Numbered from the stretch's first letter, positions 35,447 to 45,673 are shown. The stretch: DNA of 45,725 nucleotides from DASXYG01 sp036502625 (GCA_036502625.1 DASXYG010000088.1:1-45725); one strand, 5' to 3'. Made by a program: numbers and translations. Notes: generated by a model from the sequence alone, not told the origin.

Positions 35447-36005
35447 GGTAGGCGGCCAGTTCGTCGAGGAGCGCGTCGGTCTCCTCCTGGTCGTAGCCGG
35501 GACGGAGCCTGCTGGTGCTGAACACCACGCCCTCCGTCTCCGCCGCGGTGATCGGCGGCGCCATGCCGGCCACCGCGGCCGCGGCCCGCTGCAGGAAGCC
35601 GTCCACCTCGTCCGTCGCGTATCCCGCGCGCATGCGGGTCGTGGACAGCCGTACGTCGCGCAGCCGGGCGATCATCCGGTCGCGCGCGCCGTCCGCGTCG
35701 TCGCCATACGGGGCGGGCGGCGGCGGCGCGTAGCCGGTCGGGGCGGCGGGCGGCGCGAACGAGGTGTAGCCGGAGACCGCCGTGCCGCCGAGGACCGCCG
35801 CGGCCTCGGCCATCGCGCGGTCGACCGCCGCGGGGTCGTAGCCGCGCGTGGCGATCGCGAACCGGGTCGCGGCGATCTCCTCCGCCGTGACGGGCTGGGC
35901 CGTCAGCGGCGCGCGCCCGAGAGTGCCGTCGACGCGGGCCAGGAACGCGTCGACGTCCGCGCGCCGGTAGCCGCGCAGGATGGTGGTGAACCGGTCGTGG
36001 GACAT
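35406..36005 (-). CDS. Protein with four short DivIVA-type repeats
   Basis: 199-residue protein made of four copies of the short DivIVA-domain repeat centred on GYxxxxVDxFL: Gly12 (GYRRADVDAFL), Gly55 (GYDPAAVDRAM), Gly128 (GYATDEVDGFL) and Gly170 (GYDQEETDALL). They form two pairs, 42-43 residues apart within a pair, joined by a Pro-rich linker (about 84-100). No long coiled coil follows, unlike true DivIVA/Wag31. A role in polar growth or membrane-curvature sensing is possible by family only. It lies 10 nt downstream of rlmN on the same strand and overlaps the convergent permease gene by 41 nt. Confidence 0.82.
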   Translation of the reverse strand: MSHDRFTTILRGYRRADVDAFLARVDGTLGRAPLTAQPVTAEEIAATRFAIATRGYDPAAVDRAMAEAAAVLGGTAVSGYTSFAPPAAPTGYAPPPPAPYGDDADGARDRMIARLRDVRLSTTRMRAGYATDEVDGFLQRAAAAVAGMAPPITAAETEGVVFSTSRLRPGYDQEETDALLDELAAYLRRYGGGAADTPR

Positions 36006-36015
36006 CGATCCAGCC

Positions 36016-37146
36016 TCAGTTCAGGTCGGCGGCGGCGAGCTGCCCGCAGGCGCCGTCGATCTCGCGGCCGCGGGTGTCGCGTACGGTAACAGCCACGCCG
36101 TGGGCCTCCAGGCGGCGGACGAACTCGCGCTCGTCGCGCGGGTCCGACGCCGTCCACTTCGAGCCGGGCGTGGGGTTCAGCGGGATCAGGTTGACGTGCA
36201 CGAGGTGGCCGCGCAGCAGCTCCCCCAGGAGGTCGGCACGCCACGCCTGGTCGTTGATGTCGCGGATCAGCGCGTACTCGATGGACACGCGGCGCCCGGA
36301 GGTGTCGGCGTAGCGCCACGCCGCGTCGAGGACCTCGGCGACCTTCCAGCGGGTGTTGATCGGCACGAGGGTGTCGCGCAGCTCGTCGTCGGGTGCGTGC
36401 AGCGAGACGGCCAGGCGTACGGACAGGCGCTCCGCGGCCAGCTTGTCGATCGCCGGGACCAGCCCCACGGTGGAGACCGTGATGCCGCGCTGGGACATGC
36501 CGAGGCCGTCGGGCCCGGGGTCGGTGAGCCGTCGTACGGCCCCGAGCACCGACCTGTAGTTGGCCAGCGGCTCGCCCATGCCCATGAACACCACGTTGCC
36601 GACCCGGCCCGGCCCGCCGGGGACGTCGCCGCGGGCCAGCTCGCGCGCCCCGGCCACGACCTGCTCGACGATCTCCGCCGTGGACAGGTTGCGCGTCAGC
36701 CCCTGCTGGCCGGTGGCGCAGAACGGGCAGTTCATGCCGCAGCCCGCCTGCGACGACACGCACATCGTGACGCGGTCGGGATAGCGCATGAGGACCGACT
36801 CGACGAGCGTGCCGTCGAAGCCGCGCCAGAGGTACTTCCGGGTCTTGCCGTTGTCGCAGACCTGGTGGCGCACCTCGGTCAGCAGCGTGGGCAGCAGCGC
36901 GCGGGCCAGCTCCTCGCGGTCGGACGCGGGGAGGTCGGTCATCTCCCCCGGGTCGTCGACCAGCCGGGTGAAGTAGTGGCGCGCGATCTGCGCCGCGCGG
37001 TACGGCTTTCCGCCCAGCTCGGAGACCGCGGCGCGGCGTTCGTCGGGCGTGAGGTCGGCGAGGTGGCGCGGCGGCTTCGCGCGGCGCGGCGCGACCATCG
37101 TCAGCGAACCGGGCGCGGGCGGCGCGGCTGGGTGATCGGAAGACAT
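36016..37146 (-). CDS. rlmN: 23S rRNA (adenine-2503-C2)/tRNA methyltransferase RlmN
   Basis: 376-residue radical-SAM enzyme methylating A2503 of 23S rRNA and A37 of some tRNAs. The cluster motif CGMNCPFC (CxxxCxxC) lies in SSQAGCGMNCPFCATGQQG, followed by NVVFMGMGEPLANY, STVGLVPAI, and the C-terminal DTRGREIDGACGQL with the methyl-carrying Cys. Start ATG 37146; 16 extra residues precede MVAPRRAKPP, which is an alternative start. Commonly near cdsA in actinobacteria; here a permease, gdhA and a SUFU gene separate them. Confidence 0.95.
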   Translation of the reverse strand: MSSDHPAAPPAPGSLTMVAPRRAKPPRHLADLTPDERRAAVSELGGKPYRAAQIARHYFTRLVDDPGEMTDLPASDREELARALLPTLLTEVRHQVCDNGKTRKYLWRGFDGTLVESVLMRYPDRVTMCVSSQAGCGMNCPFCATGQQGLTRNLSTAEIVEQVVAGARELARGDVPGGPGRVGNVVFMGMGEPLANYRSVLGAVRRLTDPGPDGLGMSQRGITVSTVGLVPAIDKLAAERLSVRLAVSLHAPDDELRDTLVPINTRWKVAEVLDAAWRYADTSGRRVSIEYALIRDINDQAWRADLLGELLRGHLVHVNLIPLNPTPGSKWTASDPRDEREFVRRLEAHGVAVTVRDTRGREIDGACGQLAAADLN

Positions 37147-37253
37147 GATTGCCCCAGTCTATGGGCCCTCATACGCTGGCCGGATTGGCACGATGCCCTA
37201 ACTATTCGCCGCCGACGGCGCGCGCACCGCCCGGCCTTACTAGAGTCCCCATC

Positions 37254-38357
37254 ATGCCGACCCTGCGCAAGAAGCCGAAGGCGCCGACCGCGCCGCAGGT
37301 GATCCTCGATGAGGTGAGTCCGTACCAAAGCCGGCGCCTGACCGTCGAGTTCGACGGCGCCACGAGCGCGGCGTACCTGTCCGACGAGCGCGGGGCCGTC
37401 ACCGCCGCCGTGTGGCTGGCCAACCACGTCGGCGCGCCGCACACCGCCGATCTCGGCCGGCTCAACGCCGGGCAGGCGCCCGTGATGCCCGCGGGGCACA
37501 CGAAGCAGCCGAAGGGCACGCCGCCGCTCGAGCGCTCCGCCCTGGAGGTGTGCTGGTTCGAGGAGGGCGACGGGGTCGCGCTGCTGGAGTCGGGCCGGCC
37601 GCTCGCGGTCATCCCCGGCTGGGCCAGCGCCGAGAAGGGCATGCCCGGCTACAGCAGGGACGCCATCGACCAGACGCCGTTCGCCTGGGCGCTCGACGAG
37701 GCGATGGAGGGGCTCGGGCCGCGCATCGAGCGCGCGCAGGCGTACTGGCGCTGGCGGCGCGGGCAGGGCGCGTGGGGCGGCTTCCAGCAGGCCGTGCTCG
37801 GCCACCTCCTGAACCGCCTCGGCCCCGGCGCGCAGTACTGGGACACCGGGCGCGAGCGGCTGCCGATGGTCGGCATCACCGAGCGGCCGCCCACGAACAA
37901 CCGGCCCTACACCGTGCTGAGCACGGTCGGCATGAGCTGCCAGCGGATGCCCGTCGTGGAGCAGCTCGTCGACGACGCGCGCGACTTCGGCCGCATCGAG
38001 CTGGCGCTGGCCACCACCAAGCCGAGCCAGGAGGCCGCGCGGATCTTCCTGTGGCTCGCGCAGTACCCCTGGCGCGCCTGCACCTGGTTCGGCCCCGGCC
38101 ACAGCGTGAAGTGGTACCACGACGCCAGCACGTTCCCGCTCGGCGGCGGCGACACCGGTGTGCTGCTGCTCGACGACCCCGAGCGGCTGACCGGCCCCCA
38201 GCCGCCCGACCTCTCCGGCTTCACCTTCGGCGGCGACCCGGTCCGCTGGCTGTGGCTGGTGCCGATCAACGAGGAGGAGCGGGCGGTGGCGCGCCAGCGC
38301 GGCTCGGCCAGCCTCATCACGCAGCTCACCGCCGAGAACCGCTCCTGGGTCAGCTAG
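37254..38357 (+). CDS. Suppressor-of-fused (SUFU) domain protein
   Basis: 367-residue protein. The N-terminal ~200 residues (including VWLANHVGAPHTADLGRLNAGQAPVM) are not recognised. The C-terminal part (about residues 215-360) resembles bacterial SUFU domains: VLSTVGMSCQRM, RIELALATTKP, WFGPGHSVKWYHDAS, and RWLWLVPINEEERAVARQRG. Bacterial SUFU proteins are often immunity proteins of polymorphic toxin systems, but no toxin gene adjoins this one. ATG 37254 has no Shine-Dalgarno; TTACTA-like -10 sequences at 37237-37243 suggest a very short leader. It is the only plus-strand gene within the minus-strand rlmN-rpsB block. Confidence 0.72.
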   Translation: MPTLRKKPKAPTAPQVILDEVSPYQSRRLTVEFDGATSAAYLSDERGAVTAAVWLANHVGAPHTADLGRLNAGQAPVMPAGHTKQPKGTPPLERSALEVCWFEEGDGVALLESGRPLAVIPGWASAEKGMPGYSRDAIDQTPFAWALDEAMEGLGPRIERAQAYWRWRRGQGAWGGFQQAVLGHLLNRLGPGAQYWDTGRERLPMVGITERPPTNNRPYTVLSTVGMSCQRMPVVEQLVDDARDFGRIELALATTKPSQEAARIFLWLAQYPWRACTWFGPGHSVKWYHDASTFPLGGGDTGVLLLDDPERLTGPQPPDLSGFTFGGDPVRWLWLVPINEEERAVARQRGSASLITQLTAENRSWVS

Positions 38358-38458
38358 GGCGCGCACGCCTGGGGAAGGACGCGCCGTACCACCGGGGTGG
38401 CATCGGGCCGCCCCAGCGCGGCGGATCCAGCGGCGAGCCGGGCCGCCCGTACGGAACC

Positions 38459-39802
<1,344 letters not shown>

Positions 39803-39822
39803 ACTCGTCCCTTCCTGTCGGT

Positions 39823-41247
39823 CTACTCGCGTACGTCCTGGCGCAGCGCGGCCGGTGAGTGCTCGCCCAGCAGGGCGGTGACCTCGCCGCCGGTGGTGCC
39901 GCGGCGGCGCACCCAGAGGTAGATCACCGTGCCGAGCAGGACCCAGGCGAACAGGATGAGGTACTCGGCGGGCCACACGAGCGCGATGGGCGTGCCGGGC
40001 ACGAGCACCATCACGATGACGCCGACCGCGGCGATCCCGCCGATCGCGGGCAGCCACGCCGGACGCACCCTGTAGGCACCGCGCACGTCAGGGTAGCGGC
40101 GCCGGATCCGGTACAGGCTGGCCACCCCGATGAACCACGCGAGCCCCACGTACACGCCGCCGGTGTCCAGGAACCAGGTGACCGCGCCCTTGCCGAGCCA
40201 GCCGAGCGCGAGCGCCAGCACCATCGTGAACGCGAGCGCGTTGACCGGGGTGCCCCAGCGGGGGTGCAGCTTCGCGAAGGCCGCCGGGAACAGCCCGGCG
40301 CGGCTCATCGCGACCATCAGCCGCGCGCTCGCCGTGAACAGCGCGATGAAGCTGGTGAACAGCCCGAGCACGGCGATCCCGTACGCCGCCCAGCCGAGCG
40401 CGGGGAAGCCCGCCGCGGTGAACGCCGCGATCGTGCCCTTCTCCGTCGCGGCCGTCCGCTGCCACGGCGACACCCAAGCCGAGGCCAGCAGCACGACGCA
40501 GTAGAAGGTCGCGGCGATCACCACGGTCAGCCCGACCGTACGGCCGAGGCGGCGCGGCGCCATCTTCGCGTCCTCGGCGAGGATGGCCACCAGGGAGAAC
40601 CCGGTCAGGAACGTCATGGCCGGGATCACGAACCGCGCGGTGTCCGCCGCCGCGGGCGCGCCGGGCGCGTACGCCGGCCAGAAGTTGTGCGGGCTGCCGG
40701 CCGCGAACCCGACCACGACGAGCGCCAGCCCGAGGACGATCATCGCGGCGAACAGCACGACCTGGGTGCGCCCGCCGATCTCCGAGCCGCGCGCGTTGAT
40801 CGCGAAGATCACCACGGTGACCGCGATGCCGAACAGCAGCACCGGCAGATGCACGGGTGTGTCGGCGATCGTGTACAGCCTGACCTGCTCCATGCCCGGC
40901 CAGACCCAGCTCAGCAGCATGCCGGAGGCGGTCACGTAGAACGCCAGCGAGCTGAGGTACGCGCCGATCAGCAGCCATCCGCCGACGAACGCGACGCCGC
41001 GGTTGAACCCGAGGTAGCCGTACACGACCTCGCCGCCGGCGCGCGGGAACTTCGACGCGAGCTCGCCGTACGCCATCGCGATGAACGTCGCCAGGACCGC
41101 CCCGATCGCCAGGCCGAAGATCATCCCGCCCGCGCCGTACTTCTGGAAGTACGTGCCGTTGGTGTAGATCCAGCTCGTCCCGATCACGCCGGCCGCACCC
41201 AGCGACAGCAGTTGGATCGTTCCCAGGCTCTTGCGCAGCTCCGCCAT
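39823..41247 (-). CDS. APC-family amino acid permease
   Basis: 474-residue inner-membrane transporter of the amino acid-polyamine-organocation superfamily with about 12 helices. The N-terminal LLSLGAAGVIGTSWIY holds the unwound-helix substrate site (GxxGxGxI-like), followed by MAYGELASKFPRAGGEVVYGY, a strongly conserved loop. Precedes gdhA with 20-nt spacing, suggesting uptake of glutamate, another amino acid, or an amine whose nitrogen metabolism involves GdhA. Specificity cannot be read. Confidence 0.88.
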   Translation of the reverse strand: MAELRKSLGTIQLLSLGAAGVIGTSWIYTNGTYFQKYGAGGMIFGLAIGAVLATFIAMAYGELASKFPRAGGEVVYGYLGFNRGVAFVGGWLLIGAYLSSLAFYVTASGMLLSWVWPGMEQVRLYTIADTPVHLPVLLFGIAVTVVIFAINARGSEIGGRTQVVLFAAMIVLGLALVVVGFAAGSPHNFWPAYAPGAPAAADTARFVIPAMTFLTGFSLVAILAEDAKMAPRRLGRTVGLTVVIAATFYCVVLLASAWVSPWQRTAATEKGTIAAFTAAGFPALGWAAYGIAVLGLFTSFIALFTASARLMVAMSRAGLFPAAFAKLHPRWGTPVNALAFTMVLALALGWLGKGAVTWFLDTGGVYVGLAWFIGVASLYRIRRRYPDVRGAYRVRPAWLPAIGGIAAVGVIVMVLVPGTPIALVWPAEYLILFAWVLLGTVIYLWVRRRGTTGGEVTALLGEHSPAALRQDVRE

Positions 41248-41289
41248 GTACGCGTCCTCTCGCCCGTGGGGGAAGGGCCGTACGGGAGG

Positions 41290-42156
41290 CTACATGTGCG
41301 GAACGAACACGGTCATCAGCAGCCAGTAGACCGGCACGGTGGCCAGCAGGGAGTCGAGGCGGTCCATGACGCCGCCGTGGCCGGGCAGCAGCGTGCCGAG
41401 GTCCTTGACGCCGAGGTCGCGCTTGATGACCGACTCGACGAGGTCGCCGACGGTGGCGGTGAGCATGGCCGCGGCGCCCACGATGACGCCCTGCCAGATC
41501 GCGCCGTGGAACAGCACCGGCAGCAGCACCCCGCCGCACACGACGCTGGCCAGCATCGACCCGGCCGAGCCCTCCCACGTCTTCTTCGGGCTCACCTTCG
41601 GCGCCAGCGGATGGCGGCCGAACAGCACGCCCGCGGCGTAGCCGCCGATGTCGCTGGCGATGGTCACGGCGATGAACGTGACCACGCGGTCGTCGCCGTC
41701 CGGGGCGGCGAGCAGCAGGGCCGCGAACCCGGCGAGGAACGGTACGTACATCGCGGCGAACAGGCTCGCCGTCATATCGCGTACGTAGCCGTCGGCGCCG
41801 CCGGGGATGCGCCAGATCATGATCGCCAGCATCGTGAGGGCGAGCGCGCCGGCCAGCGACCTGGGGCCGTCGACGTACGCGCCGACCAGCATCGCCGCGG
41901 AGCCCACGCCGAGCGGGACCAGCGGCACGCGGATGTCGCGGGTGGCGAGCGCGCGCGACAGCTCCCAGACGGCCGCGCCGACGGCGGCGACGACCAGCAC
42001 GAGGAAGGTCACCTTGATGGTGTAGAGGCTGATCAGCGCGGCGGCGCCGAGGATCACGCCCACACCGATGGCGGCGGGGAGGTTGCGCCCGGCCCGGCCG
42101 TAGTCCTTCGCCGGTTCGCCGGGCTCGGTGCCGCCGTCGGCCTGGTCGTGGCTCAT
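41290..42156 (-). CDS. cdsA: Phosphatidate cytidylyltransferase
   Basis: 288-residue integral membrane enzyme making CDP-diacylglycerol from CTP and phosphatidate. Multiple helices; the C-terminal signature GHGGVMDRLDSL with SVIKRDLGVKDLG and KTWEGSAGS upstream identifies CdsA. Start ATG 42156 lies 1 nt after the frr stop, so the two are coupled in the pyrH-frr-cdsA transcript. A hydrophilic ~25-residue N-terminus precedes the first helix. Confidence 0.94.
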   Translation of the reverse strand: MSHDQADGGTEPGEPAKDYGRAGRNLPAAIGVGVILGAAALISLYTIKVTFLVLVVAAVGAAVWELSRALATRDIRVPLVPLGVGSAAMLVGAYVDGPRSLAGALALTMLAIMIWRIPGGADGYVRDMTASLFAAMYVPFLAGFAALLLAAPDGDDRVVTFIAVTIASDIGGYAAGVLFGRHPLAPKVSPKKTWEGSAGSMLASVVCGGVLLPVLFHGAIWQGVIVGAAAMLTATVGDLVESVIKRDLGVKDLGTLLPGHGGVMDRLDSLLATVPVYWLLMTVFVPHM

Positions 42157-42157
42157 G

Positions 42158-42715
42158 TCAGACTTCGAGGAGTTCCTCTTCCTTGTGCTTGAGCATCTCG
42201 TCGACCTGCGCCACGTAGCGGTGCGTGGTGTCCTCGAGCTCCTTCTCCGCCCGGCGTACGTCGTCCTCGCCGGCGTCGCCGTCCTTCACCATCTTGTCGA
42301 GGGTGTCCTTGGCGTGGCGGCGGATGTTGCGGATGGCGATCCGGCCGTCCTCGGCCTTGGTCCGCGCGACCTTGATGAACTCCTTGCGCCGCTCCTCGGA
42401 CAGCTCGGGGAACACCACCCGGATGATCTTGCCGTCGTTGCCGGGGTTCACGCCGAGGTCGCTATTGCGGATGGCGCGCTCGATGGCGCCGAGGGAGGAG
42501 ATGTCGAACGGCTGCACGACGACCATGCGCGGCTCGGGCACCTGGAAGGACGCCAGTTGGTTGATCGGCGTGGGGGTGCCGTAGTACTCCGCGGTGATGC
42601 GGTTGAACATGCTCGGCGTCACCCGGCCGGTGCGGATGCCGCCGAAATCGTCCTTGGCGACCGTTACGGCCTTTTCCATCTTCTCTTCGGCCTCGAAGAG
42701 CGTCTCGTCGATCAT
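42158..42715 (-). CDS. frr: Ribosome recycling factor
   Basis: 185-residue RRF, which splits post-termination ribosomes with EF-G. The full family length is present: GIRTGRVTPSMFNRI, PINQLASFQVPEPRMVVVQPFD, VVFPELSEERRKEFIKVA, and RNIRRHAKDTLDKM. Lies 33 nt downstream of pyrH and 1 nt before cdsA on the same strand. Confidence 0.97.
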   Translation of the reverse strand: MIDETLFEAEEKMEKAVTVAKDDFGGIRTGRVTPSMFNRITAEYYGTPTPINQLASFQVPEPRMVVVQPFDISSLGAIERAIRNSDLGVNPGNDGKIIRVVFPELSEERRKEFIKVARTKAEDGRIAIRNIRRHAKDTLDKMVKDGDAGEDDVRRAEKELEDTTHRYVAQVDEMLKHKEEELLEV

Positions 42716-42748
42716 GTCGGCTCCCGTGCGTCCCGTCCCGTTCGGTGG

Positions 42749-43525
42749 TCAGTTCTCCGCCGGGCCCACCAGTGTCCCGATCTTCTCGCCGCGCACGGCA
42801 CGGACGATGTTGCCCTGGCCCATGAGATCGAAGACGACGATCGGAAGACCGTTGTCCATACAGAGGCTCACGGCGGTCGCGTCCATTACCTTAAGCCCCC
42901 GCGTGAGCACCTCGTTATAGTCGAGCCGATCGAATTTCACCGCGTGGTCATGCGCGTGTGGGTCGGCGTCGTACACACCGTCCACCTGAGTGCCCTTGAG
43001 TACGGCCTGCGCGCCGATCTCCAGCGCCCGCTGGGCGGCGGCGGTGTCGGTGGAGAAGAACGGGGCGCCGAGGCCGGCGCCGAAGATCACGACGCGGCCC
43101 TTCTCCAGGTGGCGCATGGCGCGGCGCGGGATGTACGGCTCGGCGACCTGGCCCATCGTGATGGACGTCTGCACGCGGGTGTCGATGCCCCGCTTCTCCA
43201 GGTAGTCCTGCAGCGCCAGGCAGTTGATCACGGTGCTGAGCATGCCCATGTAGTCGGCGCGCGCGCGGTCCATGCCGCCCTGCGACAGCGCGGCGCCGCG
43301 GAACATGTTGCCGCCGCCGACGACGACCGCGACCTCGGCGCCCTCGCGTACGGCCAACTCGATGGCCTCGGCGACGTGGTCGACGACCGCGGGGTCGATG
43401 CCGAGCGGCTCGCTGCCCGCGAACGCCTCGCCGGAGAGCTTCAGCACGACACGTGTCCAGCCTGGGCGCGCCACCTCACCTGGGGGCGGTGCGGCTGTAC
43501 CGGCGGCGGTCTCGGTCTGCTGCAC
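42749..43525 (-). CDS. pyrH: Uridylate kinase (UMP kinase)
   Basis: 258-residue bacterial UMP kinase of the amino-acid-kinase fold: RVVLKLSGEAFAG, VVVGGGNMFRG, DYMGMLSTVINCLALQ, GLGAPFFSTDTAAAQRA, and DATAVSLCMDNGLPIVVFD. Start GTG 43525, with AAGGAGG 8 nt upstream, gives a short disordered N-terminus; the longer frame to 43627 crosses the terminator and is rejected. First gene of pyrH-frr-cdsA. Confidence 0.96.
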   Translation of the reverse strand: MQQTETAAGTAAPPPGEVARPGWTRVVLKLSGEAFAGSEPLGIDPAVVDHVAEAIELAVREGAEVAVVVGGGNMFRGAALSQGGMDRARADYMGMLSTVINCLALQDYLEKRGIDTRVQTSITMGQVAEPYIPRRAMRHLEKGRVVIFGAGLGAPFFSTDTAAAQRALEIGAQAVLKGTQVDGVYDADPHAHDHAVKFDRLDYNEVLTRGLKVMDATAVSLCMDNGLPIVVFDLMGQGNIVRAVRGEKIGTLVGPAEN

Positions 43526-43597
43526 GGCGGCGGCCTCCTTCGCGTGGTGATCGTATTCGCGGGGCGTGGAAGCCTGACCGGCCCCCGTATATGGCAC

Positions 43598-43628
43598 AGT
43601 GTCCCCTCCCGGTCGGGGAGGGGACACT
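43598..43628 (-). terminator. Hairpin terminator between tsf and pyrH
   Basis: Perfect 13-bp arms AGTGTCCCCTCCC / GGGAGGGGACACT with a 5-nt loop, 11 nt after the tsf stop on the minus strand. It separates the rpsB-tsf and pyrH-frr-cdsA units. No T-run follows. Confidence 0.8.
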
Positions 43629-43639
43629 CGGTCCTACTT

Positions 43640-44476
43640 TCAGGCCTGGCCGACCTTGAAGCGCGCGAACCGCTTCGCGGTGACCCCGGCCTCGCTCAGC
43701 ACCTTACCGACCGTCTTCTTGTTCTCCTTGACGAACGGCTGCTCCAGCAGCACGAAGTCCTTGAAGAACGAGTTGACGCGGCCCTCGACGATCTTGGGCA
43801 CGGCCTGCTCGGGCTTGCCCTCCTCGCGGGCCATCTGCTCGGCCAGCCGGCGCTCGTTGGCGACGACGTCCTCAGGGACCTCGTCGCGGCTGAGGTACTT
43901 CGGCGCCATGGCCGCGATCTGCTGCGCGACGTCCTTCGCGACCTGCTCGTCGGCCTTGTCCAGCTCGAGCAGCACGCCCAGCGTGGGCGGCAGCGCCGGG
44001 TCGGACTTGTGCAGGTAGCTCGCGACGTACGCACCCGCGAAGTGGGCGAAGCGCGGCAGCTCCAGCTTCTCCCCGATCGTGGCGCTCGCCTCGTCGATGA
44101 GCTGCTGGACGGTCTTGCCCGCCTCGATCTCCGCGCCGAGCAGCGCGGGGACGTCGACCGGCTTGGAGCTGGCCGCGAAGCCCGCGATCTGGGCCGCGAG
44201 CTCCTGGAACCGCTCCGTCTTCGCGACGAAGTCGGTCTCGCAGTTGATCTGGAGCAGCACGGCCTCGGCGTCGCCGTTGTGCTCGACGGCGACGAGCCCG
44301 TTGTCGGCCGTACGCTCGGCGCGCTTGCCGACGTCCTTCGCGCCCTGGAGGCGCAGCAGCTCGACGGCCTTGTCGAAGTCGCCGTCGGCGTCGGTGAGGG
44401 CCTGCTTGCTGGCCATCATGCCCGACCCCGTGTGGTCGCGCAGACGCTTGACGTCAGCGGCGGTGAAGTTCGCCAT
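43640..44476 (-). CDS. tsf: Elongation factor Ts
   Basis: 278-residue nucleotide exchange factor for EF-Tu. The N-terminal UBA-like domain (ADVKRLRDHTGSGMMASKQAL) and the Tu-contacting INCETDFVAKTERFQELA are clear; VENKKTVGKVL-type C-terminus (KENKKTVGKVLSEAG) is complete. Start ATG 44476; the open frame continues upstream into rpsB's tail in another frame and is rejected. 43 nt after rpsB, same transcript. Confidence 0.97.
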   Translation of the reverse strand: MANFTAADVKRLRDHTGSGMMASKQALTDADGDFDKAVELLRLQGAKDVGKRAERTADNGLVAVEHNGDAEAVLLQINCETDFVAKTERFQELAAQIAGFAASSKPVDVPALLGAEIEAGKTVQQLIDEASATIGEKLELPRFAHFAGAYVASYLHKSDPALPPTLGVLLELDKADEQVAKDVAQQIAAMAPKYLSRDEVPEDVVANERRLAEQMAREEGKPEQAVPKIVEGRVNSFFKDFVLLEQPFVKENKKTVGKVLSEAGVTAKRFARFKVGQA

Positions 44477-44519
44477 TTCCGATCTCTCGCTTGTCTCGTG
44501 TGTCGCTACGGCGGTGTGG

Positions 44520-45542
44520 TCAGGCCTGCTCGTCGGCGGCCGCGGTCTCCTCCGGGGCGGCCTCGGCGGCCTCGACCTCGGTGACCTCGGCGGTCTCGGT
44601 TGCCTCGGCGGCTTCGGGGGCCTCGACGGCCTCCGCGACCTCTGCCTCGGCGGTCTCCGCGGCCTCGGTGGCGGCCTCGGCCTCTTCGGCCTTGACGTCG
44701 GCCGTCTCCTCGGCGCGGGCCGGGGACTCGCCCTCCTGGGTCTCGCCCTCACCGCTGCTGACGAGCAGCTCGCGCTCCCACTCGGCCAGCGGCTCCTCCG
44801 CCGCGGCGTCGCGGTCGGGCTTCTCCTCGGTGGCCGCGCCCGCCGCGCCGGCACGGGCCATCAGGCCGTCGGCAACAGCGTCGGCGACGACGCGGGTGAG
44901 CTGGCCGACGCTGCGGATCGCGTCGTCGTTGCCCGGGATCGGGTAGTTCACCTCGTCCGGGTCGCAGTTGGTGTCGAGGATCGCGACGACCGGGATGCCC
45001 AGCTTGCGGGCCTCGCTGACCGCGATGTGCTCCTTCTTGGTGTCGACGATCCACACCGCGCTCGGCACCTTCTGCATGTCGCGGATGCCGCCGAGCGTGC
45101 GCTCCAGCTTGTCCTTCTCACGCTTGAGGTGCAGGAGCTCTTTCTTCGTACGCCCGGAACCCGCGACGTCGTCGAAGTCGATCTCCTCGAGCTCCTTGAG
45201 CCGCTGGAGGCGCTTGTAGACCGTGGAGAAGTTGGTGAGCATGCCGCCAAGCCAGCGCTGGTTGACGAACGGCATCCCAACGCGGCGCGCCTGCTCGGCG
45301 ATCGCCTCCTGGGCCTGCTTCTTCGTCCCGACATAAAGGACGGAGCCGCCGTGCGCGACCGTCTCGCGGATGAACTCGTACGCGCGGTCGATGAAGTCGA
45401 GCGACTGCTGGAGATCGATGATGTAGATGCCGTTGCGCTCGGTGAAGATATAGCGCTTCATCTTCGGGTTCCAGCGCCTGGTCTGGTGACCGAAGTGGAC
45501 ACCGCTCTCCAGGAGCTGCCTCATCGAGACGACCTGAGCCAT
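44520..45542 (-). CDS. rpsB: 30S ribosomal protein S2 with long acidic C-terminal tail
   Basis: 340 residues. The S2 core, residues 1 to about 227, is canonical: QLLESGVHFGHQTRRWNPKMKRYIF, FVNQRWLGGMLTNF, IVDTKKEHIAVSEARKLGIPVV, NYPIPGNDDAIRS. It is followed by a ~110-residue tail that becomes almost entirely Ala, Glu, Thr and Val, presumably disordered. Actinobacterial S2 proteins often have such tails, but this one is long. Start ATG 45542, with AAGGGA about 11 nt upstream. Head of the rpsB-tsf operon. Confidence 0.97.
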   Translation of the reverse strand: MAQVVSMRQLLESGVHFGHQTRRWNPKMKRYIFTERNGIYIIDLQQSLDFIDRAYEFIRETVAHGGSVLYVGTKKQAQEAIAEQARRVGMPFVNQRWLGGMLTNFSTVYKRLQRLKELEEIDFDDVAGSGRTKKELLHLKREKDKLERTLGGIRDMQKVPSAVWIVDTKKEHIAVSEARKLGIPVVAILDTNCDPDEVNYPIPGNDDAIRSVGQLTRVVADAVADGLMARAGAAGAATEEKPDRDAAAEEPLAEWERELLVSSGEGETQEGESPARAEETADVKAEEAEAATEAAETAEAEVAEAVEAPEAAEATETAEVTEVEAAEAAPEETAAADEQA

Positions 45543-45635
45543 GAGGGCACGGTCCCTTCGTTTCGTGCGCCGCGTGCTTGGGTAAAACGGCGCTGCTCGG
45601 TTGGTTCCTGGTGCCCGTGGATTAACGCGCCTGCG

Positions 45636-45653
45636 GCTGGCCTGGTGGCCAGC
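45636..45653 (-). promoter_or_regulatory. Small hairpin in the rpsB leader region
   Basis: GCTGGCC-TGGT-GGCCAGC, perfect 7-bp arms with a 4-nt loop, about 95-110 nt before the rpsB start. It could be part of an S2 autoregulatory leader if transcription begins upstream of it. Confidence 0.35.
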
Positions 45654-45673
45654 GGACCGAGCGGCGCGTCCCG

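Noticed and set aside
43640..44854. EF-Ts extended to 404 residues
   Set aside because: The added N-terminus is an out-of-frame reading of the rpsB acidic tail (Pro/Arg-rich); EF-Ts homology starts at MANFTAADV (44476).
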